A stretch of DNA of 64,000 nucleotides from Lentzea californiensis (GCF_024648825.1 NZ_JANBBE010000011.1:186001-250000), one strand, 5' to 3'; shown: positions 17,301 to 25,540, numbered from the stretch's first letter. Made by a program: numbers and translations. Notes: generated from the letters alone by a model not told the origin.

Positions 17301-17895
17301 ACCGGTAGAGCGCGAGCATCAGCTGGCCGCACAGGCGTTCGCGCAACGGATGATCGCTCACCAGCGCCTCGAGCTCGGCGATCACCTCGCGGTGGCGCCC
17401 GCACGCCAGTTCGGCGTCGAACCTGTCCTCGACCGCCACGTCGCGCAGGTGCGTGATCTCCACCAGCGCCGGCCACGTGACGCCGTCCGCCACCAGGTCC
17501 GCGAGCACGGGCCCGCGCCACAACGCCAGCGCGTCCCGCAGGATCGTGGCCGTCTGCTCCGGCCCCGGCGCGCTCGCGGCGCGGTGCAGGGCGGCACGGA
17601 ACCGGTGCAGGTCAACGCGATCCGGTTCCGCGCGCAGCAGGTAGCCGGGCTTGCGGGTGACGATGTCGAGCCCGGCCTTGCGCAACGCCGACACGACGTT
17701 GAGCAGGATCCCGCGTGCCGTGGGCGGGTGCCCGCCGGGCCACAACGCCGCCGTGAGCTCGCTGATCGACACCACGCGGCCCGCGTTGAGCAGCAGGAGA
17801 CCCAGCGTCGCCCGGCGGGTGAACCCGCCGACCCGGTGCTCCCTGCCGTTCACGCGGACCTGCAGGGGACCGAGTACCGCGAACTCGACAGACAT
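14383..17895 (-). CDS. Giant SARP/AfsR-type regulator with cyclase-homology and ATPase domains
   Basis: 1170 residues. In order: a SARP winged-helix DNA-binding domain (1-85, from MSVEFAVLGPLQVRVNG), a bacterial activation domain BTAD (about 90-240), a class III nucleotide-cyclase homology region (about 255-380, from KKVSVLVVRLEL), an AAA/STAND ATPase with Walker A GEPGVGKSR near 421-429 and Walker B VVIVEDVHWAD near 520-530, then a long TPR-like C-terminus. The metal-binding aspartates expected in an active cyclase are not evident (VVRLE in place of the FADI-type strand), so that part is probably a sensor. Such regulators activate divergent or nearby operons; the ABC operon starting at 17990 is the closest candidate target. 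The ATG has -10 TATGGT 8 nt upstream. Confidence 0.87.
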   Translation of the reverse strand: MSVEFAVLGPLQVRVNGREHRVGGFTRRATLGLLLLNAGRVVSISELTAALWPGGHPPTARGILLNVVSALRKAGLDIVTRKPGYLLRAEPDRVDLHRFRAALHRAASAPGPEQTATILRDALALWRGPVLADLVADGVTWPALVEITHLRDVAVEDRFDAELACGRHREVIAELEALVSDHPLRERLCGQLMLALYRSGRQADALAVFRAARERFAAELGIDPGPELAALERAILTQDPALAATPGPARTMLERKKVSVLVVRLELPGADEAADERLETAVAQVLRHVEDFGGTTVTTLGSTVCAAFGAPVNREDDAARAVRAAFEITGEHPAAAAVSTGPALVTSGDRVEVGGTVLDAGLRLLAQTGKGEVRTCPVTDRALTPAGDDSPFVGRSREMAALAETYEQVRATGRPRTVTVVGEPGVGKSRLVREFATGRRTLTGRTPPFARDDVFAPLAEIVRSHARIFDSDDAAAVTAKIQAISDDPWLVTQLCALAGAGPQGSDVLMAWRRLVEHLAEEPLVVIVEDVHWADELLLGFLHGLADTADDVPLLVLLTARPGPPVRGESITLNALSEEDTARLLETLMARHDVVADVRTLLRRAAGNPLFAAEYVRMLRDGAPDALPETVQTVIGARLDSLPPLERSVLQDAAVLGPAVWPGAVAVVAERDAAEIARSLEVLAQRDFLKRQPSKVFGEAEYAFSHVLVRDVAYDRVPRGTKAMKHYHAAEWVQALPLEHVPLLAYHFQEAVWIAEASGKPCDIMGRKARTALTDAGRRATSLAARDTAIRCYRAALAVCPPGHSDKAGLLTLLGSCLAWNGEGLGELTEAVELHRDAGNFAGAAEASRSSWRATWHQGDHAAAERHLDRTIEFLALAGPDERVPGVQAYLAHSLTLVDRLDDAVSAALEALRGTAGVERAIALEALGLARVKQGDPDGIGDMLQAVTERRTAGVSPSLCLFNTGTAYAVLGDADARLAVRAEARVAARRHGDDDTIAWLDSSRYLDLFWNGRYAEALQHVGESIARSPGQSHLHAARGRVRLLTGDLTGAAEDADRALELARSTGRPGELQHPLTLKARIALRHGDPVEAGELLTLLRGRQITGPIGVDLPIVLAAAGHGPDCLAEVSWSRWKDAAVACLSGDRREALRIYREIGSVPDAGDEWLVIARK

Positions 17896-17903
17896 CGGTC
17901 TGG

Positions 17904-17909
17904 ACCATA
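17904..17909 (-). promoter_or_regulatory. -10 TATGGT of the SARP gene
   Basis: On the minus strand TATGGT is followed by 8 nt and then ATG at 17895. It shares a 94-bp divergent gap with the ABC-operon promoter. Confidence 0.45.
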
Positions 17910-17954
17910 CCGCCGATCACCGCACCGGACGGGTGCCTTCCGCGCGCTGAGAGC

Positions 17955-17983
17955 TTGTGGCCGCCGTGATCCAGTGCCATGTT
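17955..17983 (+). promoter_or_regulatory. Leaderless promoter of the carbohydrate ABC operon
   Basis: TTGTGG (17955-17960), a 17-nt spacer and CATGTT (17978-17983), then 6 nt to the ATG at 17990. Both hexamers and the spacing fit a vegetative promoter, and the short distance again points to a leaderless mRNA. Confidence 0.5.
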
Positions 17984-17989
17984 GGACCG

Positions 17990-19369
17990 ATGGGGCGAAC
18001 AAAGGTGTTCGGGCTGCTGGTGGCGTGCGGGCTGCTGGCAGGATGTCTGGGGCAGACGCAGAGCGGTGATCAGGCGCGCAACGCCGACGCCAAGGAGATC
18101 ACGCTGACGATCGTCGCCAACGCGGCGGTGGGCGGGAAGAACGCGCGCGGGGCGAACTGGATCCAGAACTGGGTGATCCCCAGGTTCACCGAGGTGCAGA
18201 AGGCCAAGGGCGTCACGGCGACGATCAAGTTCGAGCAGAACGGCACCGGCGACGAGGACTTCAAGACCAAGGTCGCACTCGACCTGAAGACCGGCGGTGG
18301 TGGCGACATCATCGAGATCGACGGCATCTGGCTCGGCGAGTTCGCGCAGGCCGGGCAGATCAAGCCCCTCGACGAGGTCGTCGGCGACACCGGCTGGGAC
18401 GGCTGGAACCAGATCCCCGAAGCCGTGCAGGGGCTCGGCGAGTTCGACGGCAAGCGGTACGGCGTGCCGATGGGCACGGACGGGCGCGTGCTGTTCTACA
18501 ACAGGAAGTTGTTCGCCCAGGCCGGGTTGCCCGCCGACTGGCAACCGAAGTCGTGGCAGGACGTGCTCGACGCGGGGGCGAAGCTCAAGTCCCTCCAGGG
18601 CGTGACGCCGATCCAGCTCAACGCCGGCAGCGCGATGGGCGAGGCCACGACCATGCAGGGCGTGCTGCCCGCGCTCGCGGGCACCGGCAGGCCCGTCTAC
18701 GAGAACGGGAAGTGGCAAGGGGATTCGGCGCAGGTCAAGGACGTCCTCGCGCTCTACCGGAAGATCTACGGCGGTGGGCTCGGCGATCCCGTGCTGCAGC
18801 AGGAGGCCAACGGCCGGCAGCGCTCGTTCACGCTGTTCAGCGAGAACAAGATCGGCGTCCTGCTGGAGAGCGACTACTTCTGGCGGTCCGTCGTCGAGCC
18901 GAAGAACGGTGTGGCCGCGATGGCGGACCGCGACGCCGCCGTCGGCTGGGCGCTCGTCCCGGCCAGGGAGCCCAAGGCGGGCGTCGGCGGGCAGGACTTC
19001 GTGAGCATGTCCGGCGGAGGCGTCCGCGTGATCAACCCGAACACCCAGTACCCCAGGCAGGCGTGGGAGTTCATGCAGTTCCTCAACTCCGCCGAGGCCG
19101 TCAAGGAGTCGCTCGCCGGCACCGCGCAGCTCACCCAGCGCCAGGACGTGAACGACCAGGTGCTCGGCGGCGACCCGATGCTGTCGTTCATCGCGGAGAA
19201 GGTCCTGCCGATCACCCGGTACCGGCCCGGTCTCGCCGACTACCCCAAGGTGTCGGCCGCGCTGCAGCAGGCGACCGCGGACGTGGTGTCCGGCGAGAGT
19301 CCCGACGACGTCGCGCGGGCCTACAGAGAGGCGTTGGTGAAGGCGGTCGGCGAGCAGAACGTTGGATAG
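17990..19369 (+). CDS. Carbohydrate ABC transporter substrate-binding lipoprotein
   Basis: 459 residues with lipobox LLAGC at the N-terminus and the layout of family-1 extracellular binding proteins (DEDFKTKVALDLKTGGGGDI; GVPMGTDGRVLFYNRKLF; a late cluster of aromatic residues YFWR). It captures a sugar or glycoside outside the cell for the permeases encoded directly downstream. The ATG at 17990 is preferred to an in-frame GTG at 17957 because the signal peptide MGRTKVFGLLVACGLLAGC begins there and a promoter is placed for it. First gene of a five-gene operon with overlapping or near-touching ends. Confidence 0.88.
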   Translation: MGRTKVFGLLVACGLLAGCLGQTQSGDQARNADAKEITLTIVANAAVGGKNARGANWIQNWVIPRFTEVQKAKGVTATIKFEQNGTGDEDFKTKVALDLKTGGGGDIIEIDGIWLGEFAQAGQIKPLDEVVGDTGWDGWNQIPEAVQGLGEFDGKRYGVPMGTDGRVLFYNRKLFAQAGLPADWQPKSWQDVLDAGAKLKSLQGVTPIQLNAGSAMGEATTMQGVLPALAGTGRPVYENGKWQGDSAQVKDVLALYRKIYGGGLGDPVLQQEANGRQRSFTLFSENKIGVLLESDYFWRSVVEPKNGVAAMADRDAAVGWALVPAREPKAGVGGQDFVSMSGGGVRVINPNTQYPRQAWEFMQFLNSAEAVKESLAGTAQLTQRQDVNDQVLGGDPMLSFIAEKVLPITRYRPGLADYPKVSAALQQATADVVSGESPDDVARAYREALVKAVGEQNVG

Positions 19370-20228
19370 CTCCGGCCTGGGCGTCCGGCGCGCCGTCGGG
19401 TTCGTCGCGCCGGCGCTGCTGCTGATCGGGATCTTCCTGGTCTTCCCGGCGCTGTGGACGCTTTACATCGGCATCACGAACTACCAGCTCACCGGGGCCG
19501 CGGCGGCGAACCCCCAGGTGGTCGGCTTGGACAACCTGGTCGAGGCCGTCCGCGACCCGCTGTTCACCAACTCGGTGTGGCTCACGGCGTTGTTCGTGCT
19601 GTTCTCGGCCGTCATCGGGCAGAACGTGCTCGGCTTCCTGCTCGCGTGGCTGCTGCGCTCGGTCAGCCCGTGGCTGCGGCGCACCACCGAGGGCCTGGTG
19701 CTGCTCTCGTGGATCCTGCCCAGCACGGTCGTGGCGTTCCTGTGGTTCGCCGTGCTGAGCCGCGACACGGGCACCCTGGGGCTGCTGCTCGGGCAGCCGG
19801 AGACGTCGTGGCTGGTGCAGTACCCGATGACCAGCCTGATCGTCTTCAACATCTGGCGCGGCACGGCGTTCTCGATGCTGCTCTACACCTCGTCGCTGGC
19901 CGCGGTACCACCCTCGCAGCTGGAGACCGCGCGGCTCGTGGGCGCGTCGGGCTGGCAGACCGTGCGGGACGTGGTGTTCCCGCACATCCGCGGCCACGTG
20001 CTGACGAACACGCTGCTGATCAGCCTGTGGACGGCCAACGACTTCACGCCGTTCCTGCTGACGTCCGGCGGCCCGAACCACCAGTCCGAGGTGCTGCCGG
20101 TGCTGATCTACCGGCAGGCGCTGGAAGGCGGTCAGCTCGGGTACGCCTCCGCGATGTCGATGCTGTTGCTGGTGGGCAACCTGGCGATCGCCCTGGTGTA
20201 CCTGCGGCTCCTGCGGAGGCGGGCATGA
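19362..20228 (+). CDS. Carbohydrate ABC transporter permease (MalF type)
   Basis: 288 residues with six predicted membrane helices and the cytoplasmic EAA loop (ETARLVGASGWQTVRDVVFPHI) that docks on the ATPase. The start is a TTG overlapping the last 8 bp of the binding-protein gene; no ATG or GTG exists in frame near the beginning of the first helix. It pairs with the next gene to form the channel. Confidence 0.87.
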   Translation: MDSSGLGVRRAVGFVAPALLLIGIFLVFPALWTLYIGITNYQLTGAAAANPQVVGLDNLVEAVRDPLFTNSVWLTALFVLFSAVIGQNVLGFLLAWLLRSVSPWLRRTTEGLVLLSWILPSTVVAFLWFAVLSRDTGTLGLLLGQPETSWLVQYPMTSLIVFNIWRGTAFSMLLYTSSLAAVPPSQLETARLVGASGWQTVRDVVFPHIRGHVLTNTLLISLWTANDFTPFLLTSGGPNHQSEVLPVLIYRQALEGGQLGYASAMSMLLLVGNLAIALVYLRLLRRRA

Positions 20229-21046
20229 GTCCTCTGTGGATCATCCGGCGGATCGGCTTCTACGTGCTGATCACGGTGGTGCTGGCGTTCTTCGCGGTGC
20301 CGATGCTGTGGCTGGCCTCGGCACCGTTCGACGCGAAGCCCGGACTGGGGCTGCGCTGGCCGGACTGGACGTTGCGCAACGTCGTGGCGACCTTCGAGCA
20401 CCCGTACGCGCTGACGTCGCTGGTGAACTCGCTGGTGCTGTGCGCGGTCGCGACCGTGGTGACGACGGTGCTCGCGGCGCTGGCGGCGTACGCGCTGTCG
20501 CGGGTGCGGATCCCGGGCCGGGACCTGTTGCTGTACCTGCTCCTGCTGCTGTCGAGCGTCGTCACGGGCACGGCCGCGATGGTGCCGATCTTCGTGATGA
20601 TGCTGCAGCTCGGTTTGATCAACTCCCAGTTCGGCACGGCGCTGGTGATCGCGGGCGGCATGCTGCCCGCGGCCATCTTCATCCTCAAGGACTTCATGGA
20701 CGCCGTGCCGCGGTCGTACGAGGAGTCGGCGCGGGTGTTCGGCGCCTCACCGCGGCAGGTGCTCGCCCACGTCGTGCTGCCGGTCGCGCGGCCCGGTGTC
20801 GCGACGATCTTCGTGTGGGCGTTCGTCAACGCCTGGGGCAACTTCCTGCTGCCGTTCCTGCTGCTGCGCGACGTCGGCCAGCAACCGGCGGCCGTGCTGC
20901 TGCGCACCCTCTACGACGAGGGCGGCAGCGCCAACCTGACCGTGATCCCGGTGTTCTCGCTGCTGTACTCGATCCCGGTGGTCGTGCTGTACCTGTTCGT
21001 GAGCAAGCGGTACGGGTTCCGATTCCACGGAGGCATCAAGAGCTGA
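20225..21046 (+). CDS. Carbohydrate ABC transporter permease (MalG type)
   Basis: 273 residues, six helices, EAA loop EESARVFGASPRQVLAHVVL, C-terminal KRYGFRFHGGIKS as in MalG-like proteins. The ATG overlaps the upstream stop (ATGA), so translation is coupled. It forms the heterodimeric channel with the preceding permease. Confidence 0.88.
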   Translation: MSPLWIIRRIGFYVLITVVLAFFAVPMLWLASAPFDAKPGLGLRWPDWTLRNVVATFEHPYALTSLVNSLVLCAVATVVTTVLAALAAYALSRVRIPGRDLLLYLLLLLSSVVTGTAAMVPIFVMMLQLGLINSQFGTALVIAGGMLPAAIFILKDFMDAVPRSYEESARVFGASPRQVLAHVVLPVARPGVATIFVWAFVNAWGNFLLPFLLLRDVGQQPAAVLLRTLYDEGGSANLTVIPVFSLLYSIPVVVLYLFVSKRYGFRFHGGIKS

Positions 21047-22029
21047 TGGCGGGCATCACTGTCGAGGACCTGTCCACCGTGTACCCCAACGGGGTGCGGG
21101 CGGTGGACGGGCTGGACCTGGAGATCGCCGACGGCGAGCTGTTCGCCCTGCTCGGCCCGTCCGGCTGCGGCAAGACCACGTTGCTGCGCACGATCGCGGG
21201 CCTGGAGGGCGCCACCGGCGGGGCCGTGGCGATCGGCGACCGCGACGTCACGCGGCTGCAGCCCGGTGAGCGGCGGATCGCGATGGTGTTCCAGGACTAC
21301 GCGTTGTTCCCGCACATGACGGTGTCGGAGAACATCGCCTACCCGCTGCGGGTGCGGGGCGTCGCGAAGTCCGTGCAGCAGGAGACGGCCGTGCGCACGG
21401 CCGGAGGACTGAGCCTGGGCGCGCTGCTGGACCGGCGGCCCGGCCAGCTCTCGGGCGGCCAGCAGCAACGGGCGGCGCTCGCCCGCGCGGTCGCGGCGTC
21501 GGCCGAGGTGCTGCTGCTGGACGAGCCGCTGTCCAACCTGGACGCCCGGCTGCGGCTGGAGGCGCGGACGTTCCTCAAGAAGCTGCAGCGCGAGCTGGCG
21601 CTGACGACGGTGTTCGTGACGCACGACCAGGCTGAGGCGCTGGCGCTGGCCGACCGGATCGCGGTCATGGACGCGGGCCGGATCCGGCAGCTCGGCACAC
21701 CCCGGGAGGTGTTCCAGCGGCCCGCGGACACGTTCGTCGCGAACTTCATCGGCTCGACGCCCATGAACCTCGTGCCGCGCGGCTCGGAGATCATCGGCGT
21801 GCGGCCCGAGTACCTGTCACCCACCGCTGAGGGACTGTTCACCGGCGAAGTGTCCATTGTGGAGAACCTCGGCGTGACGTCGCTGGTGACGCTGGACTGC
21901 GGCGAGGACCAGATCGGCTACGTGGTGCCCGAGGACGACGAGCCCGCGATCGGCTCGACGGTGACCGTCGGGGCCTCGCCCGCACGCGTTCTGCGCTATG
22001 ACAAGGAGACCGGCCTACTCGTGAGGTGA
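21046..22029 (+). CDS. ABC transporter ATPase (MsmK/UgpC/PotA-like)
   Basis: 327 residues. Walker A GPSGCGKTT, Q loop FQDYALFPHMT, signature LSGGQQQRAALARAV, Walker B VLLLDEPLSNLD and H loop VTHDQAEAL are all present, followed by a TOBE-like C-terminal part shorter than in typical MalK (about 370). It energises the two permeases upstream. The ATG shares its A with the upstream TGA (TGATG). Having its own ATPase means the transporter need not rely on a shared MsiK-type subunit, which is common for actinomycete sugar importers. Confidence 0.9.
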   Translation: MAGITVEDLSTVYPNGVRAVDGLDLEIADGELFALLGPSGCGKTTLLRTIAGLEGATGGAVAIGDRDVTRLQPGERRIAMVFQDYALFPHMTVSENIAYPLRVRGVAKSVQQETAVRTAGGLSLGALLDRRPGQLSGGQQQRAALARAVAASAEVLLLDEPLSNLDARLRLEARTFLKKLQRELALTTVFVTHDQAEALALADRIAVMDAGRIRQLGTPREVFQRPADTFVANFIGSTPMNLVPRGSEIIGVRPEYLSPTAEGLFTGEVSIVENLGVTSLVTLDCGEDQIGYVVPEDDEPAIGSTVTVGASPARVLRYDKETGLLVR

Positions 22030-22031
22030 CG

Positions 22032-22724
22032 ATGTTCCAGACCGATGGCTACGAGACGCACTCCAGCGTGCTCGCGCCGGCGAAGTTCGAGGCGCTGGCC
22101 GCGCACTTCGAGGCCAGGCTGGCGGCCCTGCCCGACGGGCAGCGCCCCGAGCACATGGACGTGCCGCACCTGACCGACCCCGCCCTGTTCGAGTGGCTGC
22201 TGGACCCGGACGTGCTGGACCTCGTCGAGTCGCTGATCGGCCCGGACATCGCGCTGTTCTCGTCGCACTTCATCTGCAAACCCGCCGGCGACGGCAAACC
22301 CGTGCCGTGGCACCAGGACGCGCACTTCTGGCGCGACAGCATCTCGCCCGCGGGCGACGCGATCACCGTGTGGCTGGCGATCGACCCCTCGACCGTCGAG
22401 AACGGCTGCCTGCGGGTGATCCCCGGCAGCCACCTCGCGGCCGCCGAGCACACCGACGCCGCCGACTCGTTCTTCAACCAGGAGACGGAGGTGGACGAGT
22501 CACGCGCTGTCGACGTGGAGCTGGAGCGCGGGGCGTGCAGCGTGCACTCGGCCATGCTGGTGCACGGCAGTCCACCGAACCGCAGCACCTTGCGCCGTTG
22601 CGGCTACACGATGCGGTACATGCCGACGACGGTCCGGTATATCGAGCCCGGCGGCCGCGGCATCTACCTTGCGCGCGGACGCGACCACGCCGGCAACGCC
22701 TACAGCTCTCCCGAAGACACCTGA
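22032..22724 (+). CDS. PhyH-family Fe(II)/2-oxoglutarate dioxygenase
   Basis: 230 residues. The iron facial triad is visible as HQDAHF (H-x-D) and the distal His in VHGSPPNRS, with the 2-oxoglutarate-binding Arg probably in NRST; VIPGSHL is typical of phytanoyl-CoA dioxygenase-like hydroxylases. It directly follows the ATPase gene and closes the operon, so it probably hydroxylates the imported compound or something derived from it. The ATG at 22032 is chosen with GTGAGG at 22021-22026 as ribosome binding site; a GTG at 22026 overlapping the previous stop is an alternative. Confidence 0.82.
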   Translation: MFQTDGYETHSSVLAPAKFEALAAHFEARLAALPDGQRPEHMDVPHLTDPALFEWLLDPDVLDLVESLIGPDIALFSSHFICKPAGDGKPVPWHQDAHFWRDSISPAGDAITVWLAIDPSTVENGCLRVIPGSHLAAAEHTDAADSFFNQETEVDESRAVDVELERGACSVHSAMLVHGSPPNRSTLRRCGYTMRYMPTTVRYIEPGGRGIYLARGRDHAGNAYSSPEDT

Positions 22725-22789
22725 TAATCGCCAATAGTCGTGAAAATCGATTCAGTCGTGCCGAACCTCCCTGTGATCGATCCTCCGCC

Positions 22790-22818
22790 TTGACCGTTCA
22801 GCAGACCGGACATAGCGT
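22790..22818 (+). promoter_or_regulatory. Promoter TTGACC-N17-TAGCGT of the second ABC operon
   Basis: TTGACC at 22790-22795 and TAGCGT at 22813-22818 with exactly 17 nt between them. The predicted start, near 22825, falls inside the palindromic operator that follows. Confidence 0.65.
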
Positions 22819-22822
22819 ACTT

Positions 22823-22836
22823 GGAAAGCGCTTTCC
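22823..22836. promoter_or_regulatory. LacI-type operator GGAAAGCGCTTTCC
   Basis: A perfect 14-bp palindrome centred on CG, of the kind bound by LacI-family repressors. It covers the predicted transcription start. The 17-base string TTGGAAAGCGCTTTCCG (22821-22837) is repeated exactly at 25539-25555 before the sugar-dehydrogenase operon. No LacI gene is in the window. Confidence 0.7.
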
Positions 22837-22854
22837 GAGACCCCGGGGAGTTTC

Positions 22855-23676
22855 GTGGACACGGATCGGACGGACCGCTGGCGCGGCGTCGTGGAGCGGA
22901 CGTGGCGTCCGGTCGCGTTGCTCGCCGCCTGCCTCGCCATCTGGCACCTCATCACCGTCACCGGCATGGTCGAGGCCTATCTCGTGCCCTCACCGGCCAA
23001 GACCTTCGGCCTGCTGGTGGACAAGTGGTCGTACCTCTGGGGTCACACCTGGGTGACGACCTACGAGACCGTCCTCGGGTTCGTCATCGCGGGAGTCCTC
23101 GGCGTGCTCATGGCCGTCGCGATGGTCTACTCGAGGACGATCGAGAGCACCGCCTACCCGATCCTGCTGTTCGCCCAGGTCATCCCGAAGATCGCGATCG
23201 CGCCGCTGTTCGTGGTGTGGCTCGGTTTCGGCTTCGAGCCGAAGGTGATCGTGGCCGTGCTGATGGCCTTCTTCCCCGTGGTCATCTCCACCGTCACCGG
23301 CCTCAAGTCCGTCGACACCGAGATGCTCGAGCTCGCCGCGACGATGGGCGGCGGCCCGGTCAAGACGTTCGTGAAGATCCGCTTCCCGGCCGCGCTCCCG
23401 CACCTCTTCGCGGGTCTGAAGGTCGCGGTCACCCTCGCCGTGACCGGTGCCGTGGTCGGCGAGTTCGTCGGTTCCAACGAAGGCCTCGGCTACGTGATCC
23501 TGCAGGCCAACGGCAACATGGACACCCCGATGCTGTTCGCCGGCCTGATCGTCATCTCGCTGGTCGGCGTCCTGCTCTTCCTCCTGCTCGACCTCGCCGA
23601 GAAGCTGATGCTGCCGTGGCACGCCAGCCGGCGCGGCGCCGCCGTCACAACCCTTCTCGCGAAAGGCACGGCATGA
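22855..23676 (+). CDS. ABC transporter permease (NitT/TauT/ThiX type)
   Basis: 273 residues with about six membrane helices and the EAA-like loop LELAATMGGGPVKTFVKIRFPAALPHLFAGL typical of SsuC/TauC/ThiX permeases. Start GTG with GGGGAG upstream. One permease gene only, so it should act as a homodimer. First gene of a three-gene operon (permease, binding protein, ATPase) with 4-bp overlaps, under the operator at 22823. Confidence 0.87.
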   Translation: MDTDRTDRWRGVVERTWRPVALLAACLAIWHLITVTGMVEAYLVPSPAKTFGLLVDKWSYLWGHTWVTTYETVLGFVIAGVLGVLMAVAMVYSRTIESTAYPILLFAQVIPKIAIAPLFVVWLGFGFEPKVIVAVLMAFFPVVISTVTGLKSVDTEMLELAATMGGGPVKTFVKIRFPAALPHLFAGLKVAVTLAVTGAVVGEFVGSNEGLGYVILQANGNMDTPMLFAGLIVISLVGVLLFLLLDLAEKLMLPWHASRRGAAVTTLLAKGTA

Positions 23677-24677
23677 AGAAACTGCTCGCAGGTCTTCTTC
23701 CCGCGTTGCTGCTGGTCGCCGCCTGCGGTGGCGGCGACACGACGTCCGGGGCCGGTGGTGAGGTCAGGGAGGTCACGCTCACCCTCAACTGGTACCCGTA
23801 CGGCGAGCACGCGCCGTTCTACTACGGCGTCAAGCAGGGCATCTACGAGAAGCACGGCATCAAGCTGAAGATCCAGGCGGGCCAGGGCTCCGGCAAGACC
23901 GTCACGGCCACCGGCGCCGGCCAGACGGACTTCGGCTGGGCCGACACGTCCGCACTGGCCACCGCGGTCGAGCAGGGCGTGCCGGCCAGGAGCATCGGCG
24001 TGTTCCTGCAGACGACCCCGGCGTCCGTGCAGTTCTTCACCGACAAGAACATCAAGAAGCCGGAGGACCTGAAGGGCAAGTCCGTCGCCACCACGGCGGG
24101 GGACGCGCTGACGAAGACGTTCCCGGCTTTCCTGAAGCAGAACGGCATGCAGGAGTCCGACGTCTCCATCCAGAACATCGACCCCGCGGGCAAGATGGCC
24201 GCGGTCATCTCGAACCGGACCGACGTGCTGCTCGGGTTCGCGTCCGACCAGGGGCCGACCATCAAGGAGAAGTCCGGCAAGGACGTGGGCTACCTGCGCT
24301 TCTCGGAGTTCGGGTTGAACTACTTCAGCAACGGGCTGCTGACGTCGAAGTCGATGCTGCAGAAGGACCCCGAGCTGGTGAAGAAGATGGTCACGGCCAC
24401 GCAGGAGGCGTGGGCAGAGGCCGAGAAGGCACCGGAGGCCGCGGCCGAGTCGATGAAGGGCGCCGCCGAGCAGCTGCCGTCGCCGACCGTGGTGCTGGAG
24501 CAGTTCAGGACGACGCTGACACTGCTGCACACCGACGCCACCAAGGGCAAGGCGCCGGGCGTCAACACCGTGGAGGACTGGAAGAAGACCATCGAGACCT
24601 TCCAGAAGACCGGCATCATCAAGGAAGCCTCCGAGCCGTCGGCCTACTGGGAAGAAAGTGTTGCCCCGAAGGGATGA
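23673..24677 (+). CDS. NMT1/THI5-like substrate-binding lipoprotein
   Basis: 334 residues: lipobox VAACG near residue 18, then LTLNWYPYGEHAPFYYGVKQGIY, the hallmark beginning of NMT1/ThiY-like binding proteins (LNWxPxxxHAPxY). ThiY members bind pyrimidine thiamin precursors, while relatives bind sulfonates or nitrate. The ligand is not certain, and the link to a sugar-dehydrogenase operon through a shared operator argues against a simple thiamin role. The ATG overlaps the permease stop (ATGA). Confidence 0.82.
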   Translation: MKKLLAGLLPALLLVAACGGGDTTSGAGGEVREVTLTLNWYPYGEHAPFYYGVKQGIYEKHGIKLKIQAGQGSGKTVTATGAGQTDFGWADTSALATAVEQGVPARSIGVFLQTTPASVQFFTDKNIKKPEDLKGKSVATTAGDALTKTFPAFLKQNGMQESDVSIQNIDPAGKMAAVISNRTDVLLGFASDQGPTIKEKSGKDVGYLRFSEFGLNYFSNGLLTSKSMLQKDPELVKKMVTATQEAWAEAEKAPEAAAESMKGAAEQLPSPTVVLEQFRTTLTLLHTDATKGKAPGVNTVEDWKKTIETFQKTGIIKEASEPSAYWEESVAPKG

Positions 24678-25480
24678 GCGCAACAGGGATGAGCACAACT
24701 CTGGGAACCACCTCTGCTGTCGCCATCGATGACGTCTCCGTGCGGTTCCAGTCGAAGCGCACGGAGGTGACCGCGATCCAGCAGGTCTCCATCGACGTGG
24801 CGCCGGGCGAGTTCGTGTCCATCGTCGGGCCGTCCGGCTGCGGCAAGTCGACGTTGCTGAAGCTGGTGTCCGGCCTGCTGAAGCCGTCGTCGGGCACGGT
24901 GACGTTGCTCGGCGAGCAGGTGCGCGGGCCGCGTCACGACATCGGGTTCGTGTTCCAGCGCGCGGCGTTGCTGGAGTGGCGGTCGGCGCGCAGGAACATC
25001 CTGCTGCAGGCCGAGATGCGCGGGATGAACTCCGCCGAGGCGGGCAGGCGGGCCGGCGAACTCATCGAGATGACAGGGCTTTCCGGGTTCGAGAACGCGT
25101 TGCCGCACGAGCTGTCCGGTGGCATGCAGCAGCGCGTGGCGTTGTGCCGTGCGTTGCTGCACCAGCCTCGCGTGCTGCTCATGGACGAGCCGTTCGGCGC
25201 GCTGGACGCGTTGACGCGCGAGCAGATGAACGTCGAGCTGCACCGGGTGTGGCGGGAGACCGGCACGACGGTGCTGCTCGTGACGCACTCGATCGCGGAG
25301 TCGGTGTACCTCGCGAACCGGGTGATCGTGCTGACGCGACGGCCCGCTGTGGTCAAGGAGGTCATCGAGGTCGACCTGCCCGCCGAACGGGACTACTCCG
25401 CGACGATGGCGCGTCCGGAGTTCGCGTCGGCGACCGCGCACATCCGCGACCTCCTCGGAGCCGTGACAGGACAGGACTGA
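24674..25480 (+). CDS. ABC transporter ATPase (SsuB/TauB/ThiZ type)
   Basis: 268 residues with Walker A GPSGCGKST, signature LSGGMQQRVALCRAL, Walker B VLLMDEPFGALD and H loop VTHSIAES, all in the spacing of NitT/TauT-family ATPases. The ATG at 24674 overlaps the upstream stop; a second in-frame ATG at 24689 (MSTTLG) is a possible alternative. It powers the homodimeric permease of the operon. Confidence 0.88.
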   Translation: MSATGMSTTLGTTSAVAIDDVSVRFQSKRTEVTAIQQVSIDVAPGEFVSIVGPSGCGKSTLLKLVSGLLKPSSGTVTLLGEQVRGPRHDIGFVFQRAALLEWRSARRNILLQAEMRGMNSAEAGRRAGELIEMTGLSGFENALPHELSGGMQQRVALCRALLHQPRVLLMDEPFGALDALTREQMNVELHRVWRETGTTVLLVTHSIAESVYLANRVIVLTRRPAVVKEVIEVDLPAERDYSATMARPEFASATAHIRDLLGAVTGQD

Positions 25481-25494
25481 TCGTGCGGCAACGG

Positions 25495-25523
25495 TTGTAA
25501 CCACCTTATTAGCTGGGTAGCGT
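25495..25523 (+). promoter_or_regulatory. Promoter TTGTAA-N17-TAGCGT of the sugar-dehydrogenase operon
   Basis: TTGTAA at 25495-25500 and TAGCGT at 25518-25523 with 17 nt between them. The -10 is identical to that of the preceding ABC operon, and the same operator follows downstream. Confidence 0.6.
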
Positions 25524-25540
25524 TCGGGTTCCGTCGCGTT

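Noticed and set aside
14539..18069. 1176-codon open frame opposite the SARP gene
   Set aside because: It is a mirror of the SARP coding strand with the low-complexity composition of an antisense frame; the SARP frame has clear domains.
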